Shown one piece after another: positions 51,901-62,004 of a DNA stretch of 64,000 bases. A program made the position numbers and the translations under genes. Under the pieces are notes generated by a model. That model was given only the letters and a program-made list of their open reading frames with translations. It was not told the origin of the DNA and did not search any database. Numbering within the stretch: position 1 is the first letter of the stretch; every line of letters starts with the position of its first letter. The stretch comes from Halocaridina rubra (Eukaryota > Arthropoda > Malacostraca > Decapoda > Atyidae): NCBI GenBank assembly GCA_037179515.1, contig JAXCGZ010005664.1, positions 218,501 through 282,500 on the forward strand. Direction: 5' to 3'.

Positions 51901-52459
51901 GATTACCTAATTGTGTTTACGGGAAAGAGCCCGAAGCTCGTATCTTCCCGTCTCCTGATCGCTTCCATTTTATACTTAGTGATACTTATCATACCTGTCC
52001 TTAAAACTATGGATTGAGATTGCATTAACTACCTCCTCGCTTAGCCAATTCCAATTATCAACTACTCTTACACTGAAAAAGTATTTTCTTACATCCTGCC
52101 AGCCATATCAAAATATCGATCCCTATGCACTCTATCATAACCATGAAGGAATTTAAAGACTGTCACCATATCCCCCCTCACTCTTCTAGCTTCGAGTGAT
52201 GGTAAGTCTAATTTCCTCAGCCTCTCATCATAACTGAGATTGCGTATTTCTGGCACCAGTTTCGTGGCATGTCTTTGAACTTTTTCAAGCTTAGCTATGT
52301 GCTTTTTCAAGTGCGGATTCCAAAAGGGGGCTGCATATTCGAGTTTTGGCCTCACATAGCTTACATAAATATTTCTGAACATTTCCTTGTCCATGTGCCT
52401 GAAGGCTACCCTTACATTTGATAAGAATGCATATGCTGCCCTTACTATGCCATTTATAT
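51901..52459 (-). mobile_element. LINE-A copy 16, short tandem unit with internal deletion
   Basis: One tail unit, hairpin and ORF2 C-terminal part (52394-52089). A 48-bp deletion removes the stretch between ACATCCTGC and CAGCCATATC. Ends at CATTTATA next to the following tail. Shares private changes with copy 17 (GATCGCTTCC, ATGCACTCT, GAGATTGCATT). Confidence 0.9.
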
Positions 52460-53083
52460 GTGATTACCTAATTGTGATTACCTAATTGTGTTTACGGGAA
52501 AGAGCCCAAAGCTCGTATCTTCCCGTCTCCTGATCGCTTCCATTTTATACTTAGTGATACTTATCATACCTGTCCTTAAAACTATGGATTGAGATTGCAT
52601 TAACTACCTCCTCGCTTAGCCAATTCCAATTATCAACTACTCTTACACTGAAAAAGTATTTTCTTACATCCTGCAAAGAAGTTTTCTTACGAAGCTTCAA
52701 ACTATGACCTCTAGTTCTAGAGCCAGCCATATCAAAATATCGATCCCTATGCACTCTATCATAACCATGAAGGAATTTAAAGACTGTCACCATATCCCCC
52801 CTCACTCTTCTAGCTTCGAGTGATGGTAAGTCTAATTTCCTCAGCCTCTCATCATAACTGAGATTGCGTATTTCTGGCACCAGTTTCGTGGCATGTCTTT
52901 GAACTTTTTCAAGCTTAGCTATGTGCTTTTTCAAGTGCGGATTCCAAAAGGGGGCTGCATATTCGAGTTTTGGCCTCACATAGCTTACATAAATATTTCT
53001 GAACATTTCCTTGTCCATGTGCCTGAAGGCTACCCTTACATTTCATAAGAATGCATATGCTGCCCTTACTATGCCATTTATAA
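52460..53083 (-). mobile_element. LINE-A copy 17, 624-bp tandem unit
   Basis: Two tail units, hairpin and the last 155 codons of ORF2 (53018-52551). Same 5' breakpoint as copies 16 and 18. Confidence 0.92.
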
Positions 53084-53707
53084 GTGATTACCTAATTGTG
53101 ATTACCTAATTGTGTTTACGGGAAAGAGCCCAAAGCTCGTATCTTCCCGTCTCCTGATCGGTTCCATTTTATACTTAGTGATACTTATCATACCTGTCCT
53201 TAAAACTATGGATTGAGATAGCATTAACTACCTCCTCGCTTAGCCAATTCCAATTATCAACTACTCTTACACTGAAAAAGTATTTCCTTTCATCCTGCAA
53301 AGAAGCTTTCTTACGAAGCTTCAAACTATGACCTCTAGTTCTAGAGTCAGCCATATCAAAATATCGATCCCTATCCACTCTATCATAACCATGAAGGAAT
53401 TTCAAGACTGTCACCATATCCCCCCTCACTCTTCTAGCTTCGAGTGATGGTAAGTCTAATTTCCTCAGCCTCTCATCATAACTGAGATTGCGTATTTCTG
53501 GCACCAGTTTCGTGGCATGTCTTTGAACTTTTTCAAGCTTAGCTATGTGCTTTTTCAAGTGCGGATTCCAAAAGGGGGCTGCATATTCGAGTTTTGGCCT
53601 CACATAGCTTACATAAATATTTCTGAACATTTCCTTGTCCATGTGCCTGAAGGCTACCCTTACATTTGATAAGAATGCATATGCTGCCCTTACTATGCCA
53701 TTTATAT
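53084..53707 (-). mobile_element. LINE-A copy 18, 624-bp tandem unit
   Basis: Two tail units, hairpin, last 155 ORF2 codons (53642-53175) with a few private changes (MVTVLKFLHG, DMADSRTRG, KKASLQDERK). Confidence 0.92.
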
Positions 53708-55558
53708 GTGATTACCTAATTGTGATTACCTAATTGTGTTTACGGGAAAGAGCCCAAAGCTCGTATCTTCCCATCTCCTGATCGGTTCCATTTTATACTT
53801 AGTGATACTTATCATACCTGTCCTTAAAACTATGGTTTGAGATAGCATTATCTACCTCCTCGCTTAGCGAATTCCAATTATCAACTACTCTTACACTGAA
53901 AAAGTATTTCCTTACATCCTGCAAAGAAGTTTTCTTACGAAGCTTCAAACTATGACCTCTAGTTCTAGAGCCAGCCATATCAAAATATCGATCCCTATCC
54001 AATCTATCATAACCATGAAGGAATTTAAAGACTGTCACCATATCCCCCCTCACTCTTCTAACTTCGAGTGATGGTAAGTCTAATTCCCTCAGCCTCTCAT
54101 CATAACTGAGATTGCGTATTTCTGGCACCAGTTTCGTGGCATGTCTTTGAACTTTTTCAAGCTTAGCTATGTGCTTTTTCAAGTGCGGATTCCAAAAGGG
54201 GGCTGCATATTCGAGTTTTGGCCTCACATAGCTTACATAAATATTTCTGAACATTTCCTTGTCCATGTGCCTGAAGGCTACCCTTACATTTGATAAGAAT
54301 GCATATGCTGCCCTTACTATGCCATTTATATGTATTTCTGGAGACAAATCTGCCAGTATGTTTACTCCTAGATCTCTCTCATTTTCTGTCTCTTGAAGTT
54401 GTACTCCAGCCACCGAGTAGTCAAGCTTGGGCCTTCTTGCACTTGTACCCATTCTCATTACCTTACATTTTGAAGTATTGAATTTCATTAGCCACTTTTC
54501 TGACCACTCATGCAGATTATTTAGATCCTCCTGAAGTTCTCTACCATTGTTCTCGTTTTTTACTTTCTTCACAATCTTTGCATCATCTGCAAACATATTC
54601 ATGAATGAATTTACAGACTCTGGTAGGTCATTTACATATACAAGGAACAAAAGTGGCCCTAAAACTGAACCCTGTGGAACTCCACTACTAACTCTTCTCC
54701 ATTGAGACACTGAGTGTCTTACTCTAACCCTCTGTTCCCTTCCTTCTAAGTAAGTTTTTATCCATTCCAAAACATTTCCACCTATTCTAGCCATTGATTG
54801 CAGCTTCCTAATAAGTCTCCCATGTGGAACAGTGTCAAACGCTTTCTGGAAGTCTAGGAATATGCAATCTGCCCAGCCCTCTCTTTCCTGTAAGATTTGG
54901 CTTACCTCATCATAAAATTCTAATAAGTTTGTTACTGTTGATCTACCTTCTCTGAAGCCATGTTGCCTCACTGACAAAAAAATGAAGGATTCCAAGTGAA
55001 GAGAGATATGCCCCTTCCCCTGCGGCTGTCAGGGTACGCGCTGCTTCGCTCCGGGCGGACGGCCCCGTCCAGACCGGGTTGCTGCTGGCGGAACGCGGGG
55101 GACTCCAGGGGGGGGGGGCGCCCGGCTGCGCCCGGTGGGTCGACAGCGGCGGAAACTGGTCTATAGTTCAGAGCCGTATCCCTCCTTCCCTTTTTGAAGA
55201 TAGGTATCACATTTGCTTGTTTCCAGCATCTTGGAATCTCCCCCGACTCCAGTGACTCCTTAAATATGATACTTAGTGCCACTGATATTGTGTTTGTGCA
55301 TTTTTTAAGCACATGAGGGGATATGTCATCAGGACCTGTAGCTTTATGAACATCTAAATCCATCAGTGCTTTGCATACCTCTGTGGCTGTAAGGTTGATG
55401 TTCTCTAATACCGGCCCTTGAGCTTCTATCACTGCAATCTGAGGGGGTGGGGTATTTTCTACTGTAAATACTGACTGAAACTCCTTGCTCAATTCTTTGC
55501 AGATCTCTTCATCCGTCTCAGTGATGCTTCCATCCGCTCTCTTTAGCCTTATATTTCT
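53708..55558 (-). mobile_element. LINE-A copy 19, longer copy ending the 624-bp array
   Basis: Runs past the 624-bp breakpoint. Frame 54995-53799 (398 codons) holds RT from the HGFREGRST block through motif A, B, FADD to the stop. Upstream, 55648-54968 holds the fingers (KATGPDDISPHVLKKC, NYRPVS) but runs into a 140-bp GC-rich patch that replaces 45 bp of RT. The 5' end stops in the linker and touches (TG)n. Confidence 0.9.
55011..55150. other. 140-bp GC-rich patch replacing LINE-A sequence
   Basis: Between GAGAGATATG and GGAAACTGGT of the RT coding sequence, about 45 bp are replaced by 140 bp of very GC-rich sequence with a run of about ten G. Nothing else in the window has this composition. 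It resembles no LINE-A, SINE or LTR sequence here. Origin unknown: foreign or rDNA-like filler, or an assembly artefact. Confidence 0.7.
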
Positions 55559-55586
55559 CTGTGTGTGTGTGTGTGTGTGTGTGTGT
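55559..55586. repeat. (TG)n microsatellite
   Basis: About 13 TG units between copy 19 and an ORF1 scrap. Confidence 0.9.
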
Positions 55587-55650
55587 TCTGCATGGTCTAA
55601 TGAACACTGCTTTAAATTTTTGAAGGTCTTTTGGCTTTTTTGTCTCATCA
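55587..55650 (-). mobile_element. LINE-A ORF1 scrap
   Basis: 64 bp matching the ORF1 region that encodes KDLQEFKEVFIRR in other copies (CATGGTCTAATGAACACTGC here), older than its neighbours. Followed directly by the tail of copy 21. Confidence 0.7.
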
Positions 55651-55727
55651 GTGATTACCTAATTGTGTTTACGGGAAAGAGCCCAAAACTCGTATCTTCC
55701 CGTCTCCTGATCGCTTCCATTTTATAC

Positions 55728-58550
55728 TTAGTGATACTTATCATACCTGTCCTTAAAACTATGGACTGAGATAGCATTAACTACTTCCTCGCTTAGCCAA
55801 TTCCAATTATCAACTACTCTTACACTGAAAAAGTATTTTCTTACATCCTGCAAAGAAGTTTTCTTACGAAGCTTCAAACTATGACCTCTAGTTCTAGAGC
55901 CAGCCATATCAAAATATCGATCCCTATCCACTCTATCATAACCATGAAGGAATTTAAAGACTGTCACCATATCCCCCCTCACTCTTCTAGCTTCGAGTGA
56001 TGGTAAGTCTAATTTCCTCAGCCTCTCATCATAACTGAGATTGCGTATTTCTGGCACCAGTTTCGTGGCATGTCTTTGAACTTTTTCAAGCTTAGCTATG
56101 TGCTTTTTCAAGTGCGGATTCCAAAAGGGGGCTGCATATTCCAGTTTTGGCCTCACATAGCTTACATAAATATTTCTGAACATTTCCGTGTCCATGTGCC
56201 TGAAGGCTACCCTTACATTTGATAAATATGCATATGCTGCCCTTACTATGCCATTTATATGTATTTCTGGAGACAAATCTGCCAGTATGTTTACTCCAAG
56301 ATCTCTCTCATTTTCTGTCTCTTGAAGTTGTACTCCAGCCACCGAGTAGTCAAGCTTGGGCCTTCTTGCACTTGTACCCATTCTCATTACCTTACATTTT
56401 GAAGTATTGAATTTCATTAGCCACTTTTCTGACCACTCATGCAGATTATTTAGATCCTCCTGAAGTTCTCTACCATTGTTCTCATTTTTTACTCTCTTCA
56501 CAATCTTTACATCATCTGCAAACATATTCATGAATGAATTTACAGACTCTGGTAGGTCATTTACATATACAAGGAACAAAAGTGGCCCTAAAACTGAACC
56601 CTGTGGAACTCCACTACTAACTCTTCTCCATTCAGACACTGAGTGTCTTACTCTAACCCTCTGTTCCCTTCCTTCTAAGTAAGTTTTTATCCATTCCAAA
56701 ACATTTCCACCTATTCTAGCCATTGATTGCAGCTTCCTAATAAGTCTCCCATGTGGAACAGTGTCAAACGCTTTCTGGAAGTCTAGGAATATGCAATCTG
56801 CCCAGCCCTCTCTTTCCTGTAAGATTTGGTTTACCTCATCATAAAATTCTAATAAGTTTGTTACTGTTGATCTACCCTCTCTGAAGCCATGTTGCCTCAC
56901 TGACAAAAAGTTGAAGGATTCCAAGTGAAGAGAGATATGTTTCCTTAGTAGTTTCTCCATAACTTTGCAAACTATGCTGGTCAAGGAAACTGGTCTATAG
57001 TTCAGAGCCGTATCCCTCCTTCCCTTTTTGAAGATAGGTATCACATTTGCTTGCTTCCAGCATCTTGGAATCTCCCCCGACTCCAGTGACTTTTTAAATA
57101 TGATACTTAGTGCCACTGATATTGAGTTTGCGCATTTTTTAAGCACATGAGGGGATATGTCATCAGGACCTGTAGCTTTATGAACATCTAAATCCATCAG
57201 TGCTTTACATACCTCTGTGGCTGTAAGGTTGATGTTCTCTAATACCGGCCCTTGAGCTTCTATCACTGCAATCTGAGGGGGTGGGGTATTTTCTACTGTA
57301 AATACTGACTGAAACTCCTTGTTCAATTCTTTGAAGATCTCTTCATCCATCTCAGTGATGCTTCCATCTGCTCTCTTTAGCCTTAAAACCTGTTCTTTTA
57401 CCTTCAGTTTTCCTCTGATAAAGCTGTGGAAAAGCTTGGGATTTTCTTTAGCCTTCCTGGTGATGTCCCTCTCATAGTCTCTCTCTGCCTCTCTCCTTTT
57501 ACTTAGGTAGTCATTTCTTGCTCTTTTGTAGGTTTGCCAGGCATTTATGTTTTTTCTCCTCCTATACCTTTTCCAGCATTTGTCTCTCCACTCCTTAGCT
57601 CTTTTACACCCATTATCGAACCATTTCTCTCTGGCATGAATTACACCTACTTTGGTGACAGGTATGCAGCAATCTACTATCTTCCCATATTTCTCACAAA
57701 AGATGTCATACATTTCTTGTACAGATTTGTTGTAAAATAAGGTTCTCCAGTCAAGAACTGCAAAAAGCTCATTCATTTTGATGTAATCTCCTTTCGGATA
57801 GTTCCTCCTCATGTCCTCAGTGCCTCTACTCTCAGGAAGAATATTTTCAATGATATACTCCATCAACCAGACACAGTGGTCATTCTTTCCAATTGGTGGT
57901 ACATACTCAATTTTTTCAATATCCAACACATTATCTGTGAACACTAGATCAAGTAGTGATGGCTCATCCCCACCCCTGGCCCTTGTTGGTTCCATTACAT
58001 GTTGGTGTAGGAAATTCCCTTGTACGCAATCTAGGAATCTTGCCCCGAATGAGTCCTCACCACTGTGTGGGTCAAGATTTATCCAATCTATCTCTTTATG
58101 ATTAAAGTCTCCCATAATCAAAATCCTACATTTTTTTTCCCGTGCCATGTTAACAACTGAGTTTATGACTTCAATAGTACCTATATGACTTTCCTCATAA
58201 ACTTCAAGCCTATTTTGGTTCCTTGGTGGGTTGTATATAACAGTTATTATAATGCTCTCTGACCCAGTATTTACGCGAGCAACAAGAAATTCCTTGAACT
58301 CACTTTCTATAGCCAAGTTTATTTCTTCAACTTGAATCCTTTCACTTATGAGCAGTGCTATCCCTCCACCAGTCCTCTCAGATCTTTCAACCCTTAGTAT
58401 TCTGAAGTCCTTAGGAAAAACTGTGACACTGTTTATGTCCTCACTCAACTTAGTCTCTGTAATTGCTACTATATCTGCCTTACTGTTGTGAATCCTATCT
58501 TTTAATTCTACTGCCTTACCAGCTAATCCATCAGCATTTGTGTATAACAA
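55728..58550 (-). CDS. LINE-A ORF2 protein: APE endonuclease and reverse transcriptase, 940 codons, intact
   Basis: Would nick target DNA and copy LINE RNA there (target-primed reverse transcription). Counting from the TTG at 58550: endonuclease 1-225 with YTNADG (Asn5), ITETK (Glu32), RTGGGIALLI, GDFNH (Asp148, Asn150) and a final NDH (223-225) where other copies have SDH. Basic linker to about 430. RT about 440-760: KATGPDDISPHVLKKC, motif A FLDFQKAFDTVPH (Asp590), motif B SGVPQGSVLGP, motif C FADD (677-680). A C-terminal region ends [11 protein letters not shown]...DRYDKYH. No Met occurs before residue 135, inside the endonuclease, so the true N-terminus must come from upstream in the same frame (open back to a TGA at 58647-58649), probably by -1 frameshifting from ORF1. 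Confidence 0.88.
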   Translation of the reverse strand: MLYTNADGLAGKAVELKDRIHNSKADIVAITETKLSEDINSVTVFPKDFRILRVERSERTGGGIALLISERIQVEEINLAIESEFKEFLVARVNTGSESIIITVIYNPPRNQNRLEVYEESHIGTIEVINSVVNMAREKKCRILIMGDFNHKEIDWINLDPHSGEDSFGARFLDCVQGNFLHQHVMEPTRARGGDEPSLLDLVFTDNVLDIEKIEYVPPIGKNDHCVWLMEYIIENILPESRGTEDMRRNYPKGDYIKMNELFAVLDWRTLFYNKSVQEMYDIFCEKYGKIVDCCIPVTKVGVIHAREKWFDNGCKRAKEWRDKCWKRYRRRKNINAWQTYKRARNDYLSKRREAERDYERDITRKAKENPKLFHSFIRGKLKVKEQVLRLKRADGSITEMDEEIFKELNKEFQSVFTVENTPPPQIAVIEAQGPVLENINLTATEVCKALMDLDVHKATGPDDISPHVLKKCANSISVALSIIFKKSLESGEIPRCWKQANVIPIFKKGRRDTALNYRPVSLTSIVCKVMEKLLRKHISLHLESFNFLSVRQHGFREGRSTVTNLLEFYDEVNQILQEREGWADCIFLDFQKAFDTVPHGRLIRKLQSMARIGGNVLEWIKTYLEGREQRVRVRHSVSEWRRVSSGVPQGSVLGPLLFLVYVNDLPESVNSFMNMFADDVKIVKRVKNENNGRELQEDLNNLHEWSEKWLMKFNTSKCKVMRMGTSARRPKLDYSVAGVQLQETENERDLGVNILADLSPEIHINGIVRAAYAYLSNVRVAFRHMDTEMFRNIYVSYVRPKLEYAAPFWNPHLKKHIAKLEKVQRHATKLVPEIRNLSYDERLRKLDLPSLEARRVRGDMVTVFKFLHGYDRVDRDRYFDMAGSRTRGHSLKLRKKTSLQDVRKYFFSVRVVDNWNWLSEEVVNAISVHSFKDRYDKYH

Positions 58551-58552
58551 TC

Positions 58553-58889
58553 TTAATGAGGCCCCATCCCCAGATCTTCTGTCATTATCTTCTTTATCTC
58601 CCCTTTGTCTGTAAGAACTCTGTAATGAAAATTTTTCTTCTCTTCTTCATTTCTTTCCTCATTTAACCTTCTTGCCTCTTGCAACAAGTTTTTTATCTTT
58701 CCCATCTCTTCCTGTGTTCTGTATCGTCTAATGAACACCTCTTTGAATTCTTGAAGGTCTTTTAGACTTTTTTTTCTCAACAATATTGCCCTACATGTTT
58801 CCCCTCTCTCAAAGGTTACTTTTGTTGGTCTTGGCTTTCCTTCCCTCGAATATTTACCTAGTTGGTGTATGTTTACAATATCCTCAGGA
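58553..58889 (-). pseudogene. LINE-A ORF1 C-terminal part, copy 21
   Basis: Open to the stop at 58553 (ends EDLGMGPH). Reads the end of the compact domain (HQLGKYSREGKPRPTKVTFE), then LRKKSLKDLQEFKEVFIRRY and RTQEEMGKIKNLLQEARRLN. The N-terminal coiled coil is missing. Overlaps the ORF2 frame by 94 nt. Confidence 0.8.
58628..58634 (-). promoter_or_regulatory. Candidate -1 ribosomal frameshift site between LINE-A ORF1 and ORF2
   Basis: Minus strand AAATTTT, split A AAT TTT by the ORF1 frame (codons AAA AAT TTT), the X XXY YYZ form. Slipping back one base enters the ORF2 frame 12 nt after its upstream TGA. No strong downstream stem is obvious by eye; TTCTT/AAGAA pairing about 10 nt downstream is weak. 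Confidence 0.55.
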
Positions 58890-59436
58890 GTAATACTGTA
58901 CGTACGTATATCATTTAGTTATTAGTACAATGTATATTATAATTTAAAATTCATCTACTTATTTGATGATTGTACAAAATCTATTGTATTTATTCACTGT
59001 AATTTGGACCAAATATTCCTTTTGTAAAGATTATTCTGTACTTTTCAAAAGAGATGGTCAATAAACGTATCTATCTATCTATCTACGTTTATGTTTTTTA
59101 CTATTTTTTACTGTTTTATTATTCGTAGGTTGGGAAATATTTTTTTTTTATCAATTAGATAATGAAATATGTTATTTTCCATAAAAAAATGAAAATACTG
59201 AGAATTTTTTTTTTAATATTTTAATATTTTTGCATATACCAATGAAATAAAATAATAATTTATAAAAAAAAAAAAAACGCGATAGTGAGAAAGCGAACCA
59301 GGAAGTGTGAATAACTGGGCTAACACTGTACTCTTAAAGTTGATTTTCTTTACATCAAACAAAATTAAAAAACCAGATTTATATAGTTTTCCAATTCCTT
59401 TCTCCCATTCTTTCCACACAGTCAAGCCATTACCTT
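58890..59436. other. AT-rich segment, possible 3' end of an unknown retroelement at 59040-59085
   Basis: It separates two LINE-A pieces. The sequence GGTCAATAAACG followed by (TATC)n at 59069-59085 resembles a LINE 3' end with a polyadenylation-like motif and short tail repeat, plus orientation. No coding sequence precedes it. The rest is A/T homopolymer-rich. Confidence 0.4.
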
Positions 59437-59705
59437 CTTGTTTGGAAATTCTGGTTCATAGTTCACTCTTTTCCCCTTCCAGCTTCTTTATTCATTTTTC
59501 TAGTTCTTTTCTCTATTCCCCTTGTGCCTTATTAGTTTCCTCCAAAGTTCTTATTATCTCTCTAAGTGTTTCATTCTCCTTCACTTCTCTATCCATAATC
59601 CGAATTTTATCATCCAGGTTCATTACAAGGTCTCGAGGTTCCTGACTTTTTGTTTTAGAGTCCTAAGCGCTACTCCCCCCCCCTGACAACCTGGATATCC
59701 TCTAC
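59437..59705 (-). mobile_element. LINE-A ORF1 N-terminal scrap (coiled coil)
   Basis: On the minus strand it reads ALRTLKQKVRNLETL, VMNLDDKIRIMDREVKENET, LREIIRTLEETNKAQG and then matches the coiled coil of copy 7 (KKLEGEKSEL), with two stops. It extends ORF1 upstream of any other copy here and has leucine/isoleucine heptads throughout. Confidence 0.7.
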
Positions 59706-59917
59706 CAACACTCCCCCAACCATTTGCTTGGGAGGTTAAAGGCAGAGATGGTTTAATTTTGACATTTTGCCTTTCGCTGAATAAAAAGAAAAAAAGTGAG
59801 AAAAAAGTTTTTATTTAACTGCACAAAATTGCTATATCTTCATATGAGTACTAATTTAGTTACTTAGTTCATGTTTTTTTTTCTGGTAACACACATCCTA
59901 ACTCAGAGTTTGACTAT

Positions 59918-59979
<62 letters not shown>

Positions 59980-60178
59980 TCCTCATTGCCCTTTTCGTGA
60001 CGAGAAGCTCTACCCACCCATACAACTCACGCCTTTCATTGGCAGACTTGTACAAGAAGTAAAACAATAAAAGATATACTATGAAAATAACGTATATGTA
60101 TAGAATATATTAATTCCTAACTTCAAAGTTATCTTGATAGTCTTTAGTGATGTCCATTTTAGCAATATACTTTTACAG
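59706..60178. other. Region upstream of the first SLC6 coding exon
   Basis: AT-rich with a (GA)n tract at 59918-59976. A splice acceptor (TTTTACAG at 60171-60178) ends it, so it is probably intron between a 5' untranslated exon and the first coding exon. No promoter is recognised. Confidence 0.5.
59918..59976. repeat. (GA)n microsatellite
   Basis: About 58 bp of GA with one slip. Confidence 0.95.
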
Positions 60179-60431
60179 GCAATGGTAACGACACAACCAG
60201 TTTTTTCACAGGAGAGGGATGGACCCTTCCTCCCTCTCTGTGAAAGTAATACTGACATGGACACACCAAAATCAGAGATTGTAGCAAAGCTGCAGGTAGA
60301 AAACGAAGAAACTGAAGATGATAGAGATAAATGGAGCAGCAAATGGGACTACCTTCTTTCCCTGGCCGGTCTCACTATTGGCCTAGGAAATGTTTGGAGG
60401 TTTCCTTATGTTTGCTATAAAAATGGAGGAG
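60179..60431 (+). CDS. SLC6-type transporter, coding exon 1
   Basis: Sodium- and chloride-coupled neurotransmitter/osmolyte transporter (SLC6). The exon follows an acceptor AG; the first Met is at 60182 (MVTTQPVF). About 48 hydrophilic, acidic cytoplasmic residues ([12 protein letters not shown]) precede TM1, [20 protein letters not shown], which holds the unwound sodium-site region [10 protein letters not shown]. The exon ends in phase 1 at NGG-G with donor GTGAGG (60432). The N-terminus has no signal peptide, as expected. The frame rejoins exon 2 exactly. Confidence 0.9.
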
Positions 60432-60989
60432 GTGAGGAAAAATGGATTTAAAAACTTTTGAGCTTAAAATACTACTACTACTATTAGGCTGATACTGCTA
60501 CTGTTTCTACTACTACTACTAATAATAATATTAAAACTTAATTATTATAGTTAAAGAGAGCCAAAAAAATAAGCACTTGATGAAATTTAGGCGCTTTGTT
60601 TGGGATTGAGGCAAATGACATGTACTTATATTAAGTAATGTTAGCTAGCTTATCCTACCCGAAAAAAAAAATTGTATTCAAATTTTTTTATTATTATTAT
60701 ATAATGCTTAACAGAGGCCTAATTTTTATGTTTGTGATGAAGTCATCCTACGAAAGTCTCTCTTTAATGAAACTACTTTACTTTAATCATTACTATTATT
60801 AATAAATAAACCATCTCATCACAGTAGCATGAAATAGGTAGCCAGAAGGGACATTCATTTTAATGTTCTTTGATTGTAAAATAATGAGTGCAACCTCTTG
60901 AGCATCCAACTTTCCCTATTCTATTATTATTATTATGTACATTCAACATGCAATAAACTCTGGGTCTTGATTATTATTCTCTCACACAG

Positions 60990-61121
60990 GAGCCTTTTTG
61001 GTGCCTTATCTACTAGTGCTTGTCTTAGTGGGGGTACCCCTGTACTTTCTAGAGACAGCTATGGGCCAGTTTTCTTCAGCAAGCTGTCTGAACCTATACT
61101 CCGTGTGCCCCATGTTTAAAG
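60990..61121 (+). CDS. SLC6-type transporter, exon 2
   Basis: 132 bp, between acceptor CTCACACAG and donor GTACTG, phase 1 to phase 1. Codes AFLVPYLLVLVLVGVPLYFL, the TM2 signature of SLC6, then ETAMGQFSSASCLNLYS and VCPMFKG, the intracellular loop 1 motif. TM2 normally carries P..FLE..LGQ; here PLYFLETAMGQ keeps it. Confidence 0.92.
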
Positions 61122-61187
61122 GTACTGTATACAAAATACATTTGCAAATATACATTTTTCCAACAGATTAATGACTAGGCACTTGCG

Positions 61188-61189
<2 letters not shown>

Positions 61190-61280
<91 letters not shown>
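61190..61280. repeat. (GA)n microsatellite in SLC6 intron 2
   Basis: About 88 bp of GA, 88 bp upstream of exon 3. Confidence 0.95.
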
Positions 61281-61282
<2 letters not shown>

Positions 61283-61367
61283 TTAAAAATAATAGAATAA
61301 ATTGAAGAAAGAATTACCTTATCAGTACTAAAAGAACATGTTCTGAATCATCCTTTTTATATTTCAG

Positions 61368-61522
61368 GAGTCGGATTTTCTTGTTGTATACTAAACATTA
61401 TCTTCATGATGATGAATAGTGTCGTCATTGCCTACCCACTGGTTTTCCTCTGGTATTCATTCACTACCCAAGTACCCTGGGCCCACTGTGAGAATTCATG
61501 GAATACAAAAAACTGTTCTCTT
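61368..61522 (+). CDS. SLC6-type transporter, exon 3
   Basis: 155 bp, acceptor ATATTTCAG, donor GTACGT, phase 1 in and phase 0 out. Codes TM3 ([20 protein letters not shown]) and the start of extracellular loop 2, [15 protein letters not shown], with the two cysteines that form the family disulphide. The PW..C...WNT..C pattern is closest to the GABA/betaine/taurine/creatine group; the substrate cannot be told from this piece. Later exons lie beyond the Tigger insertion and outside the window. Confidence 0.9.
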
Positions 61523-61527
61523 GTACG

Positions 61528-61695
<168 letters not shown>

Positions 61696-62004
61696 TGGGT
61701 CAGGTTACTCTAAAGTATATACAAATTAAAATTTCAACTGATATTTAGCTTCAAGAAATATCTTTACTAGTGAAGAAGGTATTTTATTTACTACTTGATG
61801 TTGGAAGGGATTAATTTTACTAAGAGACGGGAAATAATAAATAATACCCTCTTCATATATGAGATGGTAAAGCACCAACATACATACAGGAGGTCCTCGT
61901 AAAACGTCATTCCGAGTTACGTCAGAAGCCAAGACATTGTTAATAAATTAATTTTTCAACCTATCTTGCTGGTGTGCTAAATTCAAACCACGTGCTGAAC
62001 AGTT

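Larger units (their letters stand above)
55651..58889 (-). mobile_element. LINE-A copy 21, best-preserved copy
   Basis: One tail unit, hairpin, an uninterrupted ORF2 and the C-terminal part of ORF1, 3.2 kb. ORF1 is cut at GPEDIVNIHQLGKY (58889), so the 5' end of the element is missing. The right-hand cluster variant YVSYVRP is present, and copies 14-19 appear to be close relatives. Confidence 0.93.

Noticed and set aside
51901..53707. Classical satellite DNA with 624-bp monomer
   Set aside because: Only three units, each a clear LINE-A 3' end with tail and hairpin; better described as a LINE tandem array.
55011..55150. GC-rich patch as a bacterial gene fragment
   Set aside because: Too short and without a recognisable motif in any frame; reported as of unknown origin only.
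60134..60181. Extending the SLC6 N-terminus upstream to an earlier Met at 60134
   Set aside because: A good acceptor (TTTTACAG) lies between, and the upstream residues look like intron translation.
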